Below, in pieces: positions 6,566 through 10,361 of a stretch of 10,361 nucleotides of DNA. The notes beneath the pieces were generated by a model. It saw nothing but the letters and a program-made list of their open reading frames with translations, was not told the origin of the DNA and did not search any database. The translations under genes and the position numbers were made by a program. Source of the DNA: Streptomyces caelestis (lineage in GTDB: Bacteria; Actinomycetota; Actinomycetes; Streptomycetales; Streptomycetaceae); the NCBI RefSeq assembly GCF_001279005.1, contig NZ_LGCN01000226.1, positions 1 through 10,361 of the forward strand. Direction: 5' to 3'. Within the stretch, counting starts at the first letter, position 1. Each line of letters begins with the position of its first letter.

Positions 6566-7966
6566 TCAGTGCCGTAGCGCACGGTCCACCAGGGCGGCGG
6601 CGGCTCCGGTGTAACCGGCCGGGTCGCACAGGCCGGCGAGCTCGCCCACGGCCGCGGGCGGCAGGCCCGGCAGGCCGGCGAGCACCTCGGCCAGCGGGCG
6701 GCCGGTGCTGCCCGTCACCCGTGCGGCCTCGGTCGTCAGCTCCCTGGCCGCGGCCTTGCCGAGCAGCGGGGCGAGGCGGGCGGCCAGCCGCTCCGAGACG
6801 ATCTGGCTGCCCGTCAGGGCGAGGTTGTCCCGCATCCGCCCGGGCCTGACCTGGAGACCTTCGGTGAGCTCGACCGCCGTGTGGGCCGCGCCGCCGGCCA
6901 GCCGCAGGCACTCGCGCAGCGGCTGCCACTCCGCGTGCCAGGCGCCGGCGGACCGCTCGTCCTCCGAGACCAGGCACTGGGTGAGCGCGGCGGCCAGGGC
7001 CGGCACCTGCAGGGCCGCGCTGCGCAGCAGGGTGGCGAGCACCGGGTTGCGCTTGTGCGGCATGGCGGAGGAGCTGCCGCGGCCGTCCGGACCGGGCTCG
7101 GCGACCTCGCCGACCTCGGTGCGGACCAGCGACTGCACGTCGACGGCGATCTTGCCGAGCGCGCCGGCCGTGAAGGCCAGCGCGGCCGCCAGGTCGGCGA
7201 CGGGGGTGCGCAGCGCGTGCCAGGGCAGCACGGGCCGGGCGAGGCCGGTCTCGGCGGCGTACGCGTCGGCCAGCCGGTCCAGGTAGTCGCCCGGATCGGG
7301 CCGCCGGCCGTCGTCGCCGACGGCCGCGTACTCCAGGTAGCCGGCCAGCGTGCCGGCCGCCCCGCCGAGCGAGACGGGCAGCCCGCCCTCGTGGACGCGG
7401 GCCAGGCGCGCCTCCGCGTCCAGGACCAGCTGCCGCCAGCCCGCCGCCCTCAGCCCGAACGTCGTCGGCACGGCGTGCAGGGCGAGGGTGCGGCCGACGG
7501 CCGGCGTGTCCCGGTGCCGGGCGGCGAGCTCCGCCAGGGCCCGCGCGCTGCGCGCGAGGTCGGCCCGGACGATGCCGAGCACCCGGTGGGCGACCAGCAT
7601 GGTGCCGGTGTCGAGGACGTCCTGGCTGGTGGAGCCCCGGTGCACGTACTCGGCGGCGTGGGCGTCCTGTTCGGCCACCACCGCGGTGAACGCCTTCACC
7701 AGGCCGACCACCGGGTTGGCGGTCTCCCGGGCCGCGAGCGCCAGCGCCCGCAGGTCGAGCCGGCCGGCGTCGGCGGCCCGCGTGATGGTCTCGGCGGCCT
7801 CCTTCGGCACGGTGCCGAGCGATGCCTGCGCCCGGGCCAGGGCGGCCTCGGCGTCCAGCATGGCCTGCAGCCAGGCCCGGTCGCCGGTGGCCGCCTCGAC
7901 GGGGGTGCCGGCCCTGACCGGCGACAGCAGCCCGGCGTCCGTGAGTCCGTCGGAGGCCGCGGTCAC
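6566..7966 (-). CDS. creD: Fumarase/aspartase-superfamily lyase, probable nitrosuccinate lyase (CreD/FzmL-like)
   Basis: This is a 466-aa lyase of the PcaB/adenylosuccinate-lyase branch. Conserved regions are H109-R-G-S-T-S-Q-D-V-L-D-T120, G158-R-T-L-A-L-H-A-V-P-T-T-F-G171, and the superfamily signature G297-S-S-S-A-M-P-H-K-R-N-P308, whose flexible loop carries the serine base and anion-binding Lys/Asn. The family includes 3-carboxymuconate cycloisomerase (PcaB), adenylosuccinate lyase and CreD, which splits nitrosuccinate into fumarate and nitrite in cremeomycin biosynthesis. The CreD assignment rests on the partner: the gene begins in a GTGA overlap with the CreE-like monooxygenase, and no other pca or purine genes are present. 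The GTG start (7966-7964) is preceded by GGTGATC, matching the extended anti-Shine-Dalgarno. PcaB-type activity remains the main alternative; the superfamily call is near certain, the substrate less so. Confidence 0.68.
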   Translation of the reverse strand: MTAASDGLTDAGLLSPVRAGTPVEAATGDRAWLQAMLDAEAALARAQASLGTVPKEAAETITRAADAGRLDLRALALAARETANPVVGLVKAFTAVVAEQDAHAAEYVHRGSTSQDVLDTGTMLVAHRVLGIVRADLARSARALAELAARHRDTPAVGRTLALHAVPTTFGLRAAGWRQLVLDAEARLARVHEGGLPVSLGGAAGTLAGYLEYAAVGDDGRRPDPGDYLDRLADAYAAETGLARPVLPWHALRTPVADLAAALAFTAGALGKIAVDVQSLVRTEVGEVAEPGPDGRGSSSAMPHKRNPVLATLLRSAALQVPALAAALTQCLVSEDERSAGAWHAEWQPLRECLRLAGGAAHTAVELTEGLQVRPGRMRDNLALTGSQIVSERLAARLAPLLGKAAARELTTEAARVTGSTGRPLAEVLAGLPGLPPAAVGELAGLCDPAGYTGAAAALVDRALRH

Positions 7967-9942
7967 ACGATCACCCCGGACAGGTCGCCTTCGGTGTCCA
8001 CCGGCCGCACGCCGACGGGCACGTGGGCCACCGGCGGCAGCGCCAGCACCGAGCGGGCGATCGCGTCGGAGTCGCCGAGGGTCACCGAGTCGACGCCGGG
8101 CCGGATGCCGGCCGCGGTCACCCAGTGCACCGATTCCGTGGGCACGCCGTAGGCGAAGCGCCGCGGGTGGGCGCGGCCCCGGCCGTCGAGCAGCCGGTAG
8201 GGGCGCTCGGTGACCGCGAGTCCGCCCGTCTCGTAGCTGGTGCCGCCCGCGCCCGCGATCCGGTACGGCGTCGCCTGGTCGGTGTCGAGCAGGTGCTGCA
8301 GCAGGGGGTCGTCGGTGCGGCGCAGGTCCGGCTCGGGCAGCCGGGCCTCGATCAGCGCGGTGGCCCGCACCGGCTCGCCCGGCACCGCCGTCGACGTCGC
8401 GACGTACACCTGGGCGGTGGTGTCGATGCGGACCTGCGTGCCCGGACCGGTCAGCGTCAGCACGCCCGCCTCGATCAGCGCGACCATCTCCTCGATGCGG
8501 GAGGACGGCGGGCCGATCGACAGGAACGCGTTGAGTGGCGTGTACCAGCCCTCCAGGTCGTCGCGGTGCGAGTCGCCCTCGAGACCGCCGTGGTCGACCG
8601 CGAGCCGGATCTCGTTGCGCAGGTCGCGCAGCACGTCCAGGGCGGCCTTGAGCGGACCGCTGACGTTGCCCTTGCGGGACTCCTCGACGTCGCGCCGCAG
8701 GTATCCGAGCAGCCAGCCGGTGAACTCCCCGCGGTCGGCGAACTCCCGCTCCCCGTACGGCCGCGACAGGCGCTCCCAGTCCCAGCGCTCCCCGGCCGGG
8801 ATGCCGTAGGAGTCGAGGAGGGCGGCCGGGTCGGCCGCCGGGTCCAGCGCGAGCAGCCGGTCGGTGAACTCCTCCCGGAGCTCCCCGTCGCCGCGCTCGC
8901 TCAGCAGCGCGCCGTAGTAGACGCTCTCCACCTCGCGGGAGATCAGCGGCCACAGGTCCTCGCCGAAGCGGACCGGCCGGCCGGCGGCGGAGCGCTCCTG
9001 GAGCGTCGCGATGTACTCGGCGGTCAGCAGGCGGGGGTAGTAGCGGCCGGTGGCGCCCTTCTCGTTCTCGCCGCGCGCGTGGTACGGGACGCCGCGCCGG
9101 GAGAAGGCGTACAGCTTCGGCTCGTTCCCCGAGGGGCGGTAGTGGAGCCCGCCGCCCGGCGTGCGCTGGAAGCGGCCGCCGCGGCCCAGCGTGAACAGGG
9201 CCATGTGGTCGAAGAAGTTCAGGCCGAGCCCGCGCAGCAGCACGTTCTGGCCCGGCCGGATGCCGGTCAGGTCCAGGTCGGCCGGGTTGGCCGGGGTGAC
9301 GTAGGTGAGGTGGTGGATGCGCGCGAGGCTCGCGGTGCGCGCCTCGCGCGCCGACAGCCGGGCCGGGACGTGGCCCTGGGCCATCACGACGGCGTCCAGC
9401 TCGTTGAGCCGGGTGCCGTCCTCCAGGCGGACGCCCTGCGGGCCGCCGGGCACGCCGTGCGTGTCGGCCGCGGCGACGGCGCGCGAGCGGTGCACCCGGA
9501 CCTCGACGTGGGCGGGCGCGGACCGCACGATGCGCTCGAAGCAGTCCTGGAGGTAGCGGCCGTAGAAGGCGCGCGTGGGGTAGGAGTCGGGGCCCAGGCG
9601 CCGGGCCTCGGCGAGGGCGACGGGGTCGACCTCGGCCGGGTCGCCGAGCAGGGCCAGGGTCTGCGCCCACTCGTGGAGGCTGGGGCCGGACTCGACGGGG
9701 CCGTCGATCCGGGCGCTGTCGTCGGTGAAGACGGTGATCTGCGACGCCACCGTGTTCATCAGCAGGTGCTGCGACTGCCCGGTGCGCCACACCATGCCGG
9801 CGCCGGGCGCCGAGGGGTCGACGACGTGGACCGTGACCGCGCTGTGCGCCGGGGCGCCGCGCTCGTTGGCCAGCAGCCGTTCCAGCACCGACAGCCCGCG
9901 GGGGCCGGCGCCGATGATGCAGACCTCGAGGGTGCTGCTCAT
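7963..9942 (-). CDS. creE: FAD/NAD(P)-binding monooxygenase, probable L-aspartate N-monooxygenase forming nitrosuccinate (CreE/FzmM-like)
   Basis: This 659-aa soluble protein begins with an FAD Rossmann motif, C-I-I-G-A-G-P-R-G-L-S (8-18). A second dinucleotide motif, V-L-L-R-G-L-G-L-N-F-F-D (234-245 region), is followed by G-R-G-G-R-F, L-H-Y-R-P-S-G-N-E-P-K and F-S-R-R-G-V-P-Y-H-A-R, hallmarks of the NAD_binding_9 (FAD-NAD(P)-binding) family. CreE and FzmM, the enzymes that oxidise the amino group of L-aspartate to nitrosuccinate, are large flavoproteins of this kind and are paired with a fumarase-family lyase, as here. No signal peptide or membrane segment is seen. The ATG at 9942 is preceded by CGGAG with 7-nt spacing, the best ribosome site in the region. 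It is the first gene of the minus-strand block; its upstream region contains strong inverted repeats. Other NAD_binding_9 hydroxylases acting on other amines are possible, so the substrate is inferred from the gene pair. Confidence 0.68.
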   Translation of the reverse strand: MSSTLEVCIIGAGPRGLSVLERLLANERGAPAHSAVTVHVVDPSAPGAGMVWRTGQSQHLLMNTVASQITVFTDDSARIDGPVESGPSLHEWAQTLALLGDPAEVDPVALAEARRLGPDSYPTRAFYGRYLQDCFERIVRSAPAHVEVRVHRSRAVAAADTHGVPGGPQGVRLEDGTRLNELDAVVMAQGHVPARLSAREARTASLARIHHLTYVTPANPADLDLTGIRPGQNVLLRGLGLNFFDHMALFTLGRGGRFQRTPGGGLHYRPSGNEPKLYAFSRRGVPYHARGENEKGATGRYYPRLLTAEYIATLQERSAAGRPVRFGEDLWPLISREVESVYYGALLSERGDGELREEFTDRLLALDPAADPAALLDSYGIPAGERWDWERLSRPYGEREFADRGEFTGWLLGYLRRDVEESRKGNVSGPLKAALDVLRDLRNEIRLAVDHGGLEGDSHRDDLEGWYTPLNAFLSIGPPSSRIEEMVALIEAGVLTLTGPGTQVRIDTTAQVYVATSTAVPGEPVRATALIEARLPEPDLRRTDDPLLQHLLDTDQATPYRIAGAGGTSYETGGLAVTERPYRLLDGRGRAHPRRFAYGVPTESVHWVTAAGIRPGVDSVTLGDSDAIARSVLALPPVAHVPVGVRPVDTEGDLSGVIV

Positions 9943-9949
9943 GCGGATA

Positions 9950-9954
9950 CTCCG
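9950..9954 (-). promoter_or_regulatory. Ribosome binding site of the CreE-like gene
   Basis: The minus strand reads CGGAG here, leaving 7 nt to ATG 9942. It fixes this start over the open but low-complexity frames that continue upstream toward 10351. Confidence 0.7.
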
Positions 9955-9968
9955 TTTCTGGGCAGGGG

Positions 9969-10009
9969 ACGGCGGGCGGCCGGAGCGACGGGGACCGGCC
10001 GCCCGCCGT
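9969..10009. promoter_or_regulatory. Strong stem-loop just upstream of the CreE-like gene
   Basis: The arms ACGGCGGGCGGCCGG (9969-9983) and CCGGCCGCCCGCCGT (9995-10009) are perfectly complementary over 15 bp around an 11-nt loop. The structure ends 26 bp before the CreE-like ATG, so in a transcript starting further upstream it would form in the 5' leader. It may be an attenuator or an operator; the sequence alone does not decide. Its right arm overlaps the first 7 bases of the 94-bp repeat. Confidence 0.5.
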
Positions 10010-10096
10010 GCAGGACGGTGAGAGGGGCGCCGGGCCGGGGACCGGAGGACCGCGGACACCGGGGTGTGCGAACCGTCGGGTCGCACACCCCGGTGT
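10003..10096. repeat. 94-bp direct repeat, copy 1
   Basis: This stretch is identical base for base to 10268-10361, with a 265-bp period and a 171-bp spacer. It starts CCGCCGTGCAGGACGGTGAG and ends in the right arm of an internal inverted repeat. Upstream of both copies a shared ccggcc element suggests that similarity extends leftward with a 4-base indel. It may be part of a tandem array or a duplicated regulatory block. Confidence 0.9.
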
Positions 10097-10099
10097 CCG
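10053..10099. repeat. 19-bp perfect inverted repeat (stem-loop or operator-like palindrome) in repeat copy 1
   Basis: The left arm CGGACACCGGGGTGTGCGA (10053-10071) and right arm TCGCACACCCCGGTGTCCG (10081-10099) pair perfectly around a 9-nt loop, ACCGTCGGG. No T-tract follows on either strand. The structure is long enough for a terminator, a dimeric-repressor operator or an extragenic palindromic repeat. Its presence in both copies of the direct repeat makes chance unlikely. Confidence 0.85.
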
Positions 10100-10170
10100 G
10101 GCCCGGACCGGGGCACGGCGCCCGGGAACCACCGGCGTGTGGGGCCGGGGGGCGTCACGGGCGGGACGGT

Positions 10171-10263
10171 GGGGCGGTGGGGCGGGGATGCGGCGGGGGG
10201 GGGCCGGGCGGCCGGGGGGGGGTGGGGGGTCGCACGGGGGGCCGACCCGGCGGGGGGGCGGGG
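10171..10263 (+). other. G-rich tract with G-quadruplex potential
   Basis: The plus strand carries repeated runs of four to nine G. The first four (10171-10174, 10179-10182, 10184-10187, 10195-10203) are separated by loops of 4, 1 and 7 nt, which fits the canonical four-tract quadruplex pattern. More runs follow at 10214-10222, 10252-10258 and 10260-10263. The tract fills most of the spacer between the two 94-bp repeats. Two 9-G runs also make it prone to sequencing or assembly error. Confidence 0.6.
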
Positions 10264-10267
10264 CCGG

Positions 10268-10361
10268 CCGCCGTGCAGGACGGTGAGAGGGGCGCCGGGC
10301 CGGGGACCGGAGGACCGCGGACACCGGGGTGTGCGAACCGTCGGGTCGCACACCCCGGTGT
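10268..10361. repeat. 94-bp direct repeat, copy 2 (runs to window edge)
   Basis: This is an exact copy of 10003-10096. It includes the left arm of the inverted repeat (10318-10336), the same 9-nt loop, and the first 16 bases of the right arm before the window ends. The true repeat may be longer, and further copies may lie beyond the edge. Confidence 0.9.

Larger units (their letters stand above)
9943..10361. other. Non-coding upstream region of the operon, repeat-rich
   Basis: No credible gene lies in these 419 bases. Several frames stay open only because of the extreme G+C content, and their products are Arg/Pro/Gly-rich low complexity. The region holds a 15-bp stem-loop (9969-10009), two exact copies of a 94-bp repeat 265 bp apart, a 19-bp inverted repeat in each copy, and a run of G-tracts between them. 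It should contain the promoter of the CreE-like gene, but no TTGAC/TANNNT pair is recognisable on the minus strand. Confidence 0.7.

Noticed and set aside
6490..6582. Earlier start for the transporter at 6582
   Set aside because: It would overlap the end of the lyase gene and the hairpin and add a Pro-rich stretch unlike NarK proteins. ATG 6489 has GAGGAG before it and gives a typical N-terminus.
6566..7966. 3-carboxy-cis,cis-muconate cycloisomerase (PcaB) or adenylosuccinate lyase
   Set aside because: The signature fits this superfamily branch, but no protocatechuate or purine genes are nearby, and the gene overlaps a CreE-type monooxygenase. It is kept as an alternative, not as the call.
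9943..9960. GlnR-type binding site around the minus-strand GAAAC (9954-9958)
   Set aside because: The half-sites expected 6 nt to either side (gTnAc) are absent, so a single GAAAC is not enough.
10008..10351. Small open frames in the upstream region on both strands
   Set aside because: Products are low-complexity Gly/Arg/Pro strings, part of each simply translates the palindrome, and none has a good ribosome site.
10003..10361. CRISPR array
   Set aside because: Only two repeats are seen, each 94 bp with a 171-bp spacer. This is far outside CRISPR dimensions, and there are no cas genes.

Overview
The window comes from a very GC-rich actinobacterium, most likely Streptomyces or a close relative. 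The signs are strong G/C bias at third codon positions, GTG starts, stop/start overlaps of the GTGA type, and terminator-like hairpins without T-tracts. The species cannot be told from this sequence.

Layout. Positions 1-234 (+) hold the C-terminal end of a probably secreted FG-GAP/VCBS-repeat protein. A strong hairpin (291-332) separates it from a convergent minus-strand block that fills 371-9942. Read in its own direction, from high to low coordinates, the block is: (i) a 659-aa FAD/NAD(P)-binding monooxygenase of the NAD_binding_9 type (7963-9942), resembling CreE/FzmM; (ii) a 466-aa fumarase/aspartase-superfamily lyase (6566-7966), resembling CreD/FzmL, starting in a GTGA overlap; (iii) a 77-bp gap with a perfect 15-bp stem-loop; (iv) a NarK-type nitrate/nitrite transporter (5110-6489); (v) a molybdopterin assimilatory nitrate reductase, NasA (3015-5120), overlapping the transporter by 11 bp; (vi) a NirB/NasB-like flavoprotein with a C-terminal BFD-type [2Fe-2S] domain (1591-3018); (vii) a second, paralogous NirB-like flavoprotein without Fe-S or siroheme domains (371-1594). 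Positions 9943-10361 are non-coding and hold a 15-bp stem-loop, two exact copies of a 94-bp repeat that each carry a 19-bp inverted repeat, and a G-rich tract.

How the genes may work together. The two flavoproteins look like the NAD(P)H-to-nitrate-reductase electron chain, and NarK brings in nitrate, so genes iv-vii form a nitrate-to-nitrite module. The first two genes look like the aspartate-nitrosuccinate (ANS) pathway, which turns L-aspartate into nitrosuccinate and then fumarate plus nitrite. All six genes point the same way, with only 77 bp at the one real gap and no recognisable promoter in it. The locus may therefore supply nitrite by two independent routes. No siroheme nitrite reductase is present in the window. 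The ANS assignment rests on family resemblance and gene pairing read by eye, not on a database search.
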